Assembly: GCA_964632505.1 (NCBI GenBank)
Contig: CAZWCE010000045.1
Span: 1 to 9,374, forward strand
Length of the DNA stretch: 9,374 nt
Direction: 5' to 3'
From: CAZWCE01 sp964632505
GTDB lineage: Bacteria > Planctomycetota > Planctomycetia > Pirellulales > Thermoguttaceae
Below, in pieces: positions 1 to 7,343 of this stretch. Position numbers and translations under genes: made by a program. The first letter of the stretch is position 1; each line of letters begins with the position of its first letter. The notes under the pieces are model-generated. The model was not told the origin of the DNA. It searched no databases and saw only the letters and a list, made by a program, of their open reading frames with translations.

Positions 1-147
1 TCAAGGGAAGGAGGATTTTTTCGCGTTCTTTCGCTGGGAAATTCGGTGCCTTCGTTGGAGAGGCACGAGAGAGTCACAGGCCCCTACCAAAAAAGCGTTC
101 CCTCGCTCACTTTTCCATCCCTCCCCCTAAAACATACCCTTTATGAC

Positions 148-168
148 AACCGTGACTTCACCACGGTT
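148..168. promoter_or_regulatory. hairpin in leader of methyltransferase gene
   Basis: AACCGTG (148-154) and CACGGTT (162-168) are perfect inverted arms around a 7-base loop, about 50 bases before the methyltransferase start. It could be an operator or a leader hairpin. No T-run follows on the + strand, so it does not look like a terminator. The rest of 1-217 shows no convincing gene: an open frame from 46 to 228 has no family resemblance and overlaps the methyltransferase start. I found no clear -35/-10 pair there. Confidence 0.4.
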
Positions 169-217
169 CTACAAAAGTGCAAAAAGAGAGTAAGCAAGGA
201 GAAATACAGGATTAATC

Positions 218-1012
218 ATGAGCGATGACGTTAAATCCATTCACGAATTCGATCTCTCGCTAATTTGTCAATACTTCGCTCAATTGGAGCGTCAGGGGCC
301 GGGCAGTCCCGAAGTGACCACCAAGGCGTTGAGTTTTATCGATCATCTCGACGAGAATTCGCGGATCGTTGATATCGGCTGCGGCACTGGTGGGCAGACC
401 ATGACCCTGGCCCGGCATGCACCGGGAAGCATTACGGGAATCGATCTTTTCCCTCTCTTCATCGATCTGTTCCACCGGAACGCCCAGAAGCAAAACCTCC
501 AGGATCGAGTGAAGGGAATCGTGGGGTCGATGGACGCGCTCCCATTCGGGGAAGAGGAGTTCGACCTCATTTGGTGCGAAGGAGCGATCTATAATATCGG
601 GTTCGAACGGGGACTCCGGGAATGGAGAAAACTCCTGAAAGGCGGAGGGCATGTTGCGGTTTCGGAAGCCACGTGGTTCACGGACGACCGTCCCGCCGAG
701 ATCGAAGACTTCTGGAGGGATGAGTATCCCGGAATCGACACTATTGCCAACAAAGCCCTACAGATGCAGAAAGCCGGTTATATTCCGATCGCCACCTTCG
801 TGCTGCCGGAGAACTGCTGGTTAGACCATTTCTATGCGCCGCAAGTAGAAGTTCAGAAAGCCTTCTTGAAAGAGAATGCGGGCAACCGAGCTGCCGCCGA
901 ATTCATCGCAAACCAGCGGCATGAATCCGAGTTGTACAACACGTACAAAGAGTACTATGGCTACGTCTTCTATATAGGGAGAAAAGGAACCAACGGCCAC
1001 GATAAACAATGA
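218..1012 (+). CDS. class I SAM-dependent methyltransferase
   Basis: A 264-residue cytoplasmic protein of the class I (Rossmann-fold) methyltransferase superfamily, predicted to transfer a methyl group from S-adenosylmethionine to an unidentified small molecule. The SAM motif I is VDIGCGTGG (residues 51-59). The acidic residue ending strand 2 is the Asp in GIDLFP (74-79). GSMDALPF (103-110) corresponds to the region contacting the adenine ring, and FDLIWCEGAIYNIGF (115-129) to motif II and after. The start is set by ATG 218 with AAGGAGAA at 196-203. From memory, the whole length, including the QGPGSPEV stretch near the N-terminus, the WFTDDRPAEI loop and the YKEYYGY C-terminus, closely resembles a methyltransferase family found in Bacteroides and Firmicutes with structural-genomics structures but no assigned substrate. 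This suggests possible horizontal acquisition (inference). The next gene on the same strand starts 88 bases after the stop, so co-transcription is possible. The methyltransferase call is firm; the substrate is unknown. Confidence 0.93.
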   Translation: MSDDVKSIHEFDLSLICQYFAQLERQGPGSPEVTTKALSFIDHLDENSRIVDIGCGTGGQTMTLARHAPGSITGIDLFPLFIDLFHRNAQKQNLQDRVKGIVGSMDALPFGEEEFDLIWCEGAIYNIGFERGLREWRKLLKGGGHVAVSEATWFTDDRPAEIEDFWRDEYPGIDTIANKALQMQKAGYIPIATFVLPENCWLDHFYAPQVEVQKAFLKENAGNRAAAEFIANQRHESELYNTYKEYYGYVFYIGRKGTNGHDKQ

Positions 1013-1100
1013 GCCCCTCCCTATGGAACGATTCGTCGCTAAACGTCTCTCCATTTGGTCTCGCTGTGGCCATGTTGGCTGGAAGGCAGGTGGTGTAAAA

Positions 1101-1574
1101 ATGAATACTTTGTTTTCGATACAAGGCACATACCGAACTCATCGAGGGATCTCGATGGAGCATTGGCTGGACAGGTTCGAGCTGAAGCTGCGCTCTCGCG
1201 GCGCCCGTATCGTCAGGCGTTCCCCCGATGCCATTGAATTTCAAAATCGCCTGTTTCGGTTTTCTATCAGCCCGGATCTTCCAGGAGGTGTGACTCATGG
1301 CGCCGTGCGGGTGGAAGAACATGGCGAGTGCGACGAAATTGACGTGTACTACTTCCTTCAGCTGAAGCGGGCTGCCCTTTTAGCAGCCGTCTTGGCGACG
1401 ATCTCTATTTCATCTCTGCTATTGGTTTTCTTCTCATCCCCCTTTTCCGATTTCGTTGAGTTCACTTACTCCTGTATAATTGCCGACGTGATATTTACAA
1501 TGCTGTTTATCGTCATACCGTATTGCGTGGCTCGTTGGCTCTTTTTTCCTCTACTCTTGAGTGACTTGTCCTAG
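1101..1574 (+). CDS. small two-helix membrane protein, function unknown
   Basis: A 157-residue protein I cannot assign to a named family. The N-terminal ~85 residues are soluble and open with a GTYRT motif (residues 9-13), then an amphipathic 'EHWLDRFELKLRSRGARIVRR' type stretch. Two hydrophobic segments follow at about 91-112 and 123-150, so the C-terminal half is a membrane hairpin. Similar short proteins with a TYRT opening, a polar domain and two terminal helices occur as hypothetical proteins in planctomycetes (from memory). The frame is open from 1023, but ATG 1101 is preferred: AGGTGG lies 7-12 bases upstream and the TYRT motif stays near the N-terminus. ATG 1155, behind GAGGGA, is an alternative that would remove the motif. 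The stop codon lies inside a 12-bp palindrome (TGTCCTAGGACA, 1567-1578). Confidence 0.62.
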   Translation: MNTLFSIQGTYRTHRGISMEHWLDRFELKLRSRGARIVRRSPDAIEFQNRLFRFSISPDLPGGVTHGAVRVEEHGECDEIDVYYFLQLKRAALLAAVLATISISSLLLVFFSSPFSDFVEFTYSCIIADVIFTMLFIVIPYCVARWLFFPLLLSDLS

Positions 1575-1657
1575 GACAGAAGCGGGATTTAGGCGGAACT
1601 CGCGACATCTCAGCGAGGAAGGGCATTCTCAAAACACTACGTTCATTTTGAACACCA

Positions 1658-1750
1658 TCACCGCAACCTCGGTTCCGCCCTGGCGGCGATTTCGGCACCG
1701 GCGTTTTCGTACGGAAAGAACTCCGCCCAGACGGGCAGGTGATCCACTCC
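1658..1750 (-). pseudogene. possible C-terminal stump of an endonuclease/exonuclease/phosphatase-family protein
   Basis: On the minus strand, one frame ending in TGA at 1658-1660 reads GVDHLPVWAEFFPYENAG and then about a dozen more residues. The [S/x]DHLPV-x-A-x-F pattern is the signature at the C-terminus of the endonuclease/exonuclease/phosphatase superfamily (PF03372), where the Asp-His pair belongs to the active site. Here a Val replaces the usual Ser before the Asp. Nothing upstream in this frame looks like the remaining ~250 residues, there is no start codon with a ribosome site, and the TspO stump begins about 30 bases upstream. The match is short, so this is tentative; it may be chance similarity. 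Confidence 0.35.
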
Positions 1751-1781
1751 AGCAGGGGCTCTTGGAGCTGAGAATCTGCCC

Positions 1782-1922
1782 CTACATGTTCAATCGCCAG
1801 ATCGTGAAGTACAGCACGGCGGCGAAGGTCACACAGCCGAGGTAGGGCAGGAACGAGAGCCCGGCGAACTTCGAACGGTGCCAGAACGCCGCCGTTGTTG
1901 CTGCATGGAAGATAATGGGCTG
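1782..1922 (-). pseudogene. C-terminal remnant of a TspO/MBR-family protein
   Basis: One minus-strand frame, closed by TAG at 1782-1784, reads ...TTAAFWHRSKFAGLSF followed by LPYLGCVTFAAVLYFTIWRL and NM. This is the typical end of TspO/MBR (peripheral benzodiazepine receptor-like, tryptophan-rich sensory) proteins: the fifth helix carries the P-Y-L-x-W-x-x-F-A-x-x-L-N-x-x-I-W-R-x-N signature that binds cholesterol or porphyrin. The usual W and N of PYLAWVTFAxxLN are C and Y here, consistent with drift. Only about 45 of the usual ~160 residues remain. Upstream in the same frame are a few unrelated residues and then the TAG stop of the neighbouring 420-residue gene, so no start exists and the first four helices are gone. 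It is not a functional gene. The family call rests on one strong motif block. Confidence 0.78.
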
Positions 1923-1940
1923 CAGGGAATGATCGCCTAT

Positions 1941-3203
1941 CTATTTTCGCTCGTACACCACGCCGTTGCTCCACTCGATGCGCATCGCCCGACCGGTGGC
2001 GTCCCGCTGGGTGACTTTTCCGGTGACCTGCTCGGTGGGGCCGAAAATACCGAAGCCGGAGAGGTCGGCGTTTCCAGGTCCGAACGAGGCGGTGATCTTG
2101 CCCTCCTTGTCGACGGTTCCTTTTCCGAAAACCTTCATTTGGGGAACCTTGCAGGCAAATTCCTGCGGCTTGGCCATGTTCTGCCCGATGGAAACGTCGA
2201 TTTCCGGCATACTGGGGTTGCCCGGCAGTTGCTTCCAGTTTCCGTCCATCGGGGGATAGAACTTCGAGGAAGTGTTGCCGTTACCGGTGTTGTTGCCGGC
2301 ATTCTTATTGGAATCTTTGTTGGAATCGGCAGAATTCGGATTCGGAGGAGGGGGGGCGGTGATCTTCATTCTGGGAAGCGGGTAGGGGCCGCGTTTTTTG
2401 TTGGTGAAATCGATCTTGTCGAGTCGCATCCCTTCGTCGGGGAGATAGAAAGAGTTTTCGCGGGGATCGTCGCTGATCGCAACGATCTCGCGCGGTTTGC
2501 CATTGACCCAAACAGTCAGCTTGGTTCCCTTTCCGTAGAGCGTGGCCCAGGGCATGGAATTATTCACCGGCGTGGGTATTTCCCGCGAGTTCGTGGTGTT
2601 GGGCAGAAAGAAGGTGACGTGATAATCGTCGGCCATCGGACCGGAAAGCTGGCTCCAGGGACGAATATTACTGAAGGCGACACCCGGGGGATGAGAATAA
2701 AGGTCCTTGCGGAACAGCACGATGTTCGTCTTTCCCCAATTGTTCATGAACGGTTTTTCGAGCGAGGGAACGCTTTCCCGAAAAACCGCGAAGTTGTTCG
2801 CCGATTCGACGAACGTGTTGACGTGTGCCGAATCGCCGACGCGAATGACCAGACCGACCTTCGAGCCGAGCGCAATCGAACGGATCCAGGTCCGCTGGGG
2901 GCCCGACCTTGCGAAGTTGGGATGGAGGTCGTCCAGGTCGAAACCCCGATAGTATAGGTTCTCTCCCAAGGCGATCTTCATTTTTATTTTGCCGGGCTGT
3001 GATTGATAGTTTTTCAGTTCGTAGAGGATGATCTCGTTTTCGGCGAGAGCCTCCCCAACCAGCGGCATCTTGACGGCGCCCGCTATTCCTCCGGCAGGCG
3101 GGTCCTCCGCTTGGGTCCTGGTGACCGAGAAAAGGACCGCCAGAGAGATCCAAAGTGAAAGCGACAGAGAGCTTGTCTGAAAGATCGATCTTCGTGAAGA
3201 CAT
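1941..3203 (-). CDS. secreted protein of unknown function with low-complexity linker
   Basis: A 420-residue protein. Residues 1-32 form a signal peptide: RR near the start, a Ser/Leu-rich hydrophobic core, and a TQA cleavage site before EDPP. Residues ~45-280 form a first region of unknown fold. A Pro/Asn/Ser-rich linker spans ~284-314 (PPPPNPN, then repeated SN/KN/GN). Residues ~317-420 form a small beta-rich-looking domain ending in IEWSNGVVYERK; from memory this WSNG-x-x-(W/Y) ending recurs in planctomycete secreted proteins, often in domains that read like an unfolded lipocalin strand set. I recognise no catalytic motif. The start is ATG 3201-3203 with GAGGTG about 6 bases upstream. It lies downstream of the sulfatase-GH127 gene on the same strand, 211 bases away across an inverted repeat, so shared transcription is uncertain. 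A TspO stump follows its stop directly in the same frame. Confidence 0.85.
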   Translation of the reverse strand: MSSRRSIFQTSSLSLSLWISLAVLFSVTRTQAEDPPAGGIAGAVKMPLVGEALAENEIILYELKNYQSQPGKIKMKIALGENLYYRGFDLDDLHPNFARSGPQRTWIRSIALGSKVGLVIRVGDSAHVNTFVESANNFAVFRESVPSLEKPFMNNWGKTNIVLFRKDLYSHPPGVAFSNIRPWSQLSGPMADDYHVTFFLPNTTNSREIPTPVNNSMPWATLYGKGTKLTVWVNGKPREIVAISDDPRENSFYLPDEGMRLDKIDFTNKKRGPYPLPRMKITAPPPPNPNSADSNKDSNKNAGNNTGNGNTSSKFYPPMDGNWKQLPGNPSMPEIDVSIGQNMAKPQEFACKVPQMKVFGKGTVDKEGKITASFGPGNADLSGFGIFGPTEQVTGKVTQRDATGRAMRIEWSNGVVYERK

Positions 3204-3257
3204 GGGGACACCTCATGCAGAGAAGTAAGATGATCGAGCATCGTTTGAAACGCCGTA

Positions 3258-3415
3258 AGAACGTGTTTTGAAAATCGCTTTGTTCGCGAGAGCGACGAAA
3301 GTCCGACAAGGCGACCGAAGCAGGCGAATCCAAGGAGATTCGTCGATGCAGGTCAACGCGGTCGGCTTATGTCGCAGCCGCTCGCAGCTCAAATTGGAAT
3401 TTCAAAACACGTTCT
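3258..3415. repeat. 16-bp perfect inverted repeat bracketing a 158-bp intergenic element
   Basis: AGAACGTGTTTTGAAA at 3258-3273 is the exact reverse complement of 3400-3415, with 126 bases between the arms. The right arm touches the TGA stop (3415-3417) of the sulfatase-GH127 gene; the left arm lies 55 bases before the start of the 420-residue gene. Inside are two smaller stems: CGAATC/GATTCG (3325-3330 and 3337-3342) and TCGC/GCGA around GAGA (3284-3295). I see no target-site duplication next to the arms and no ORF inside. It could be a small non-autonomous mobile element, a long-range transcript hairpin between the two genes, or a protein-binding pair. Confidence 0.6.
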
Positions 3416-6400
3416 CAATGTAGTGGCAACCAAACGGTCATCTCCGGTTCCACACGATTGTTCCAGGCGTAATAGGGAATCATCCGAAGTTGGAACGTAC
3501 GTTTCTTCCCCGGTCGATATTCCCGGTAGAGCCGAACCTCTTCTTCGAGGGGGAGGGAATCGACGGCCACGGCGGTGGTTTCCAGGAAGGTCACTCCCTC
3601 GAGAAGTTCGGGATCATGACGCATCGTCCAATCCGACTCGGCCGGAAGGCGAACCTGTTCCAGCTCGATTCCCTCCGGCAAATCGGTCGATTCCGCGCAA
3701 TAGACGATCGGTCCTCGCTGCACGGCGACCTTCCCGCCGGCATGTTCCACCTTCGGATGGGCAGCGATCAACCGAACCGGCATCGGTAGCTCCATTTCGA
3801 TGCAGTCGCCGGACTTCCAGGTGCGTGCGATCGTCAAATAACTGCCGGGAGTCAGTGTTTCCCGAGAGATTCCCCGGCCGTTGACCTTGAGGCTCGCCCC
3901 CTTCGCCCAGCCGGGAATCCGGAGATGAATCGCAAAAGATTTGCGGGATCCCACCTGATCCAATGTGATGGTGATGCTTCCGTCCCAAGGGTATTCGGTC
4001 TCTTGAACGAGTTGAACCTTCCCGACCTCGGGCAACGCGATTTCGGCCTCGCTGGCGGCGTAATGGTGAACCCAGAGCCCCTCGTGCGACTTTCCGTACA
4101 AATAGCCTTGCCAGGAAGCTTCGATTCTCAGAAGATTCGTCGGGCAGCAGATCTGCCCATCGCCGGGGTCCATGCGGCCATGGTAATCGTTGCTCAAGAG
4201 TTCATGGCCGGGACCATGCCATTTGAGCGGATTCGTGTACGACCAGCCGCGTCCGGAGAGATTCACCCCCGAGAGAATCGCGTTGTAGAGTGCTCGCTCC
4301 ATGGTGTCGGCATATTTCGCCTCACCGGTCACCGCCAGTATTCGGGCATTCCACATCAAAAACCCGATCTGTCCGCAGGTTTCGTTATAAGCGGTCGCGT
4401 GGGGCAATTGATAGGGAAGACCCGCGGCTTCATGCACTTCATCGTTGGTGATGGTTCGCTGCCCCGGAAGAGAGGAGCGATTGGAAAGCCCCTTGTGGAT
4501 GGGAGAAACCCCGCCGGTAATGTGCATTTTGCAGGAAACGACATCGTTCCAAAGCCGGTCGAGTGCATGCATGATCGTGGCGTCGCCCGTTTCCATGTAA
4601 GCGTCGGTTGCCCCGGCGTAGAGATAGGACCAGAAGACGGCGTGCCCGACGACCTCCTTCGATTTTCGTAGCGGGATGCGATCCTGGTTCAAATCGGTAT
4701 GTCCCGCCGGAGCGCCCCAGGGAAGATGAGGGACGGGAGGCCTGGGCTTGCCGCGGTTGTCGATGACGATATTCGCCAATTCGAGATACCTCTTCTCTCC
4801 GGTCGTCCGATAGAGTTCCACCGCGCCCATGACGACGGACGGATTGACGGGACAGTTGATCAGGTAGGGATTCTCGTTCGAAAAATACTCTTGGTGCAGG
4901 AAATCTCCGACACGTCGGGCGATATCGAGGAAGTTCGTCTTTCCCGTGACGCGATGATGGGCGCAAGCGGCCGTGAGCAAGTGCCCCATGGTATAGACTT
5001 CATGGTGGCGGTAATTCGACAGTCGCGGTTCACCGCGGAGCGTGATCTGAGTGGCGAGGTAGCCGTCGGGCTGCTGTGCCTTGGCGATGACCTCGATCAT
5101 GCGGTCGCACTCGGCCAGCAGCTCCGGATCGCCGGTCTGGGTGTATTGGTAACAGGCTGCCTCGATCCATTTATAGACCCAGGCGTCTTCCCAGAAACAT
5201 CCCCGCGCGGTGCCTTCCTTCTCTCCGGCGGCCACGAGCATGTTGTGCCAGGCCCAGTCGTCGGCCAGACGTCTCAGCACCGGGAGGGTCACCTCGTGGA
5301 GACGCCCAGAGCGATCGTGCCAGAAACCTTCACGCCAATGCACATTTTCCAAGGGGAGGGGAGAAAGCTTCGCTCGCGGGCTGCCGGTCGTCTGGAACAA
5401 AACGGTTTGCCCGCCCATGGGCTTCTCCGTAGGGTCTTCCTTCCGCACTCGCGAGCGCGTCCGGGAAACCGAACACCAATCGACGGAAAAACGGGAGGCG
5501 TCCGGGGGCATCGCCTTCCGATACCCCGCCTGGAGTTTCTCGGACAGCACCTCGACGATGTCGTCGTAGCGCCGCTGGGATGCCAAGTTGATGTTCTCCT
5601 GGGGATCTTCGGGCAGATCGTACAGTTCCACGGCCAACGGTTTCGATTCCGGCTCTCGCACATCGACCCAACGGACCATGCGATAACGCGGTGTTCGGAC
5701 GGCGTAACCGGTCACGTGATGTTCAAAAAGTTCCTTGTCGTATCGGTCTCGAAACTCCCGGGCAAGCCGATCTTCCGCCTTGCGAATCAGAGGTCCGAAG
5801 AACGTCTTGCGCATCGGTTCGGAAAGCGGTCGGGCCGCCCACTCGCGAAGTGCCGGAGCGGGAAATTGCGAGAAGACGGCTTCCTTCCAAGGCAAATCGG
5901 CGTCGACCAGCAGCGGGGCGAAACTACATCCTTCGACGTGCTCGGGCACCGGAATCCCCGACAGTTCGCAAAGGGTGGGATACATGTCGATCAGCTCGGT
6001 GAGCGCTTCGCTACGTTGTCCGTTCGCCCGGGCACCGGGAACTCGCACAATCATCGGCACACGTGTCGCTATCTCGTAGTTGGTCGCCTTTCCCCAGATA
6101 CCGTGTTCCCCGAGATGCCATCCGTGATCGCCCCAGAGAATGACAATCGTCTTCTCTTCGAGCCCTAATCGCTTGAGAGCTTCCATGAGTCGGCCGACTT
6201 GCGCATCGATATAACTGGCACAGGCGAAATAAGCGTGGAGTAGTTGCCGGGCCAAAGCGGGCTCGATCGCACCCGAATCGGGGATGTTCGAGCGGGTTCG
6301 AAGTTCGAAGGAGGAGTGCACGCTCAGAGAAGGCGCCTGCACTCCGAGAAAGGGATTCTCGGCTGGTTCCCATTCATTCGAATGGTAGAGATCCCAATAT

Positions 6401-7146
6401 CTTTTCGGGGCAACGAAAGGAAGATGCGGCTTTTTGAACCCCACGCCGAAAAAGAACGGCTTCTCCTGCTCCTCGGCAAAGGACCGTAGCGTGGCCAGGG
6501 CGATGTCGGTCGTTCGGCCATCGGAATAGGCGTTGTCGGGAACATCGGCGCACTCGAACGCCGGACCGCAAGCCATGCCGCCCAGGGGAACGTCGCCCCA
6601 TTTCTCGCGGCTCTGCTCGCGGCGTTCCTGGACGATTGCCTGATTCTCCGGAAGTTGATACCCTCCCACCGGCACGGGAGTGGTACTGGCGACCTGCACC
6701 GGTCCGCGGCTCCACGATCTCTCCGAATCGACCATCTGGCCGTGATAGATCTTGCCGACGTAGGTCGTCTGATACCCGTGCCGGCGAAGCTGTTCCGGAA
6801 GTGTGACGACATCGGGAACCGTGTCGCGAAAATCGACATCATTATGAACGACGCCGGAACTGTCGGGCCGTAGCCCGGTCATGAGACTCGCGCGGGAAGG
6901 GCCGCAGATCGCCTGCTGGCAGAAGGTATTCGTGAAAAGCACTCCCTGGGAGGCGAGCCGATCGATGTTCGGCGTTTTTGCGACCGCATCGCCGTAACAG
7001 CCCAGCGCGGGGCGAAGGTCGTCGACCGCGATGAAAAGGATGTTCGGCCGGTCAGGTTTCACCTCGGACGCCACCTGCGCGCAGACCGTTACCGGAACCG
7101 AGAAAACAAGAAGCAAGAAAATCGCGGGGAAAACGACGTGGCGCAC
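3415..7146 (-). CDS. secreted sulfatase-GH127 (beta-L-arabinofuranosidase-like) fusion enzyme
   Basis: A 1243-residue protein from the GTG at 7146 (AAGGAG 8 bases upstream; promoter at 7196-7224). Residues 1-23 are a signal peptide (VRHV, hydrophobic core, VCA). Sulfatase domain, ~32-550: NILFIAVDDLRP (metal-binding DD at 42-43), the formylglycine motif CGPSR (81-85), KKPH (238-241) and DHGWHLGEHG (340-349) with a following Lys at 353. The order and the 'IAVDDLRP' style fit iduronate-2-sulfatase-like enzymes (S1_7 type). After a basic linker (~551-590), a complete GH127 (formerly DUF1680) domain runs from ~597 to 1243. Compared with Bifidobacterium HypBA1 (E322, E338, C340, C417, C418), this protein has E906, E922, C924, C1000 and C1001 with nearly identical spacing, so the Zn site and the Cys nucleophile are intact. 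Each part alone is near the normal family length. Predicted role: removal of sulfate and arabinofuranose-like sugars from an exported polysaccharide target. The exact sugar is inferred; some GH127 members act on other pentose-type sugars of rhamnogalacturonan II. The open frame extends to 7338, but that extension overlaps the promoter. Confidence 0.9.
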   Translation of the reverse strand: MRHVVFPAIFLLLVFSVPVTVCAQVASEVKPDRPNILFIAVDDLRPALGCYGDAVAKTPNIDRLASQGVLFTNTFCQQAICGPSRASLMTGLRPDSSGVVHNDVDFRDTVPDVVTLPEQLRRHGYQTTYVGKIYHGQMVDSERSWSRGPVQVASTTPVPVGGYQLPENQAIVQERREQSREKWGDVPLGGMACGPAFECADVPDNAYSDGRTTDIALATLRSFAEEQEKPFFFGVGFKKPHLPFVAPKRYWDLYHSNEWEPAENPFLGVQAPSLSVHSSFELRTRSNIPDSGAIEPALARQLLHAYFACASYIDAQVGRLMEALKRLGLEEKTIVILWGDHGWHLGEHGIWGKATNYEIATRVPMIVRVPGARANGQRSEALTELIDMYPTLCELSGIPVPEHVEGCSFAPLLVDADLPWKEAVFSQFPAPALREWAARPLSEPMRKTFFGPLIRKAEDRLAREFRDRYDKELFEHHVTGYAVRTPRYRMVRWVDVREPESKPLAVELYDLPEDPQENINLASQRRYDDIVEVLSEKLQAGYRKAMPPDASRFSVDWCSVSRTRSRVRKEDPTEKPMGGQTVLFQTTGSPRAKLSPLPLENVHWREGFWHDRSGRLHEVTLPVLRRLADDWAWHNMLVAAGEKEGTARGCFWEDAWVYKWIEAACYQYTQTGDPELLAECDRMIEVIAKAQQPDGYLATQITLRGEPRLSNYRHHEVYTMGHLLTAACAHHRVTGKTNFLDIARRVGDFLHQEYFSNENPYLINCPVNPSVVMGAVELYRTTGEKRYLELANIVIDNRGKPRPPVPHLPWGAPAGHTDLNQDRIPLRKSKEVVGHAVFWSYLYAGATDAYMETGDATIMHALDRLWNDVVSCKMHITGGVSPIHKGLSNRSSLPGQRTITNDEVHEAAGLPYQLPHATAYNETCGQIGFLMWNARILAVTGEAKYADTMERALYNAILSGVNLSGRGWSYTNPLKWHGPGHELLSNDYHGRMDPGDGQICCPTNLLRIEASWQGYLYGKSHEGLWVHHYAASEAEIALPEVGKVQLVQETEYPWDGSITITLDQVGSRKSFAIHLRIPGWAKGASLKVNGRGISRETLTPGSYLTIARTWKSGDCIEMELPMPVRLIAAHPKVEHAGGKVAVQRGPIVYCAESTDLPEGIELEQVRLPAESDWTMRHDPELLEGVTFLETTAVAVDSLPLEEEVRLYREYRPGKKRTFQLRMIPYYAWNNRVEPEMTVWLPLH
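5416..5428 (-). promoter_or_regulatory. internal ribosome-site-like sequence and ATG at the sulfatase/GH127 junction
   Basis: Within the linker of the fusion, GGAG (5425-5428, read on the minus strand) lies 6 bases before an in-frame ATG (5416-5418). Initiation here would give a 667-residue GH127 protein starting MGGQTVLFQ, with no signal peptide; that is the normal length for the family. It may be the fossil start of a once separate gene, or a live second start giving a cytoplasmic enzyme. Motifs this short also arise by chance. Confidence 0.35.
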
Positions 7147-7154
7147 GGGACCGT

Positions 7155-7160
7155 CTCCTT
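7155..7160 (-). promoter_or_regulatory. ribosome binding site deciding a GTG start
   Basis: AAGGAG on the minus strand, 8 bases before GTG 7144-7146. It decides the start of the sulfatase-GH127 gene. The alternative ATG (7195-7197) has no Shine-Dalgarno and overlaps the -10 box. Confidence 0.7.
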
Positions 7161-7195
7161 CGGCTGGTGGTCGCGAAATTGGAAGAGGTGGCGTC

Positions 7196-7224
7196 ATTAT
7201 GAAGAAGGGAACGACCGAAATCAA
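7196..7224 (-). promoter_or_regulatory. sigma70-type promoter of the sulfatase-GH127 gene
   Basis: On the minus strand, TTGATT (-35, 7219-7224) and CATAAT (-10, 7196-7201) are separated by exactly 17 bases. They match TTGACA and TATAAT at 4 and 5 of 6 positions. Transcription would start near 7189, giving a leader of about 43 bases to the GTG. The promoter abuts the region that should contain the left end of the IS1380 remnant. Confidence 0.55.
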
Positions 7225-7267
7225 CCCCTCAGTTGTAGAAAATGGCTTGGGTGTTCTTGATGGAAGT

Positions 7268-7289
7268 CGGAAAAGGACGATATTTTCCG
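7268..7289. other. hairpin in the leader of the IS1380 remnant
   Basis: CGGAAAA (7268-7274) and TTTTCCG (7283-7289) are perfect inverted arms with an 8-base loop, about 55 bases before the transposase GTG. It lies in the stretch that should hold the left end of the IS1380-type element. It may limit read-through transcription from outside the element, but no function is shown. Confidence 0.35.
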
Positions 7290-7343
7290 GTGTAACAAAC
7301 AACTCCCGCTTCGGGCATCTCGGAAAACAGGAGTCCACCGCCA

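Noticed and set aside
46..228. A 60-residue + strand frame in the leader
   Set aside because: No ribosome site or recognisable composition, and it overlaps the methyltransferase start.
1567..1578. 12-bp palindrome TGTCCTAGGACA at the membrane-protein stop codon
   Set aside because: The arms leave only a 4-base loop and a 4-bp stem with no T-run, so it is not a convincing terminator.
1627..1646. A sequence resembling the 16-bp inverted repeat (CAAAACAC, TAC, GTTC)
   Set aside because: It matches only with a 3-base insertion over 12 positions, which is within chance for this window; not counted as a third copy.
1878..2957. A 359-residue + strand open frame
   Set aside because: It is the antisense of the secreted 420-residue protein, which has a clear signal peptide and ribosome site.
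4699..6168. A 489-residue + strand open frame
   Set aside because: It is fully antisense to the sulfatase-GH127 gene, whose motifs are intact, and it shows no recognisable family feature of its own.
7147..7338. N-terminal extension of the sulfatase frame up to 7338
   Set aside because: The extension covers a good promoter and the IS1380 end, has no ribosome site, and would bury the signal peptide about 65 residues inside.
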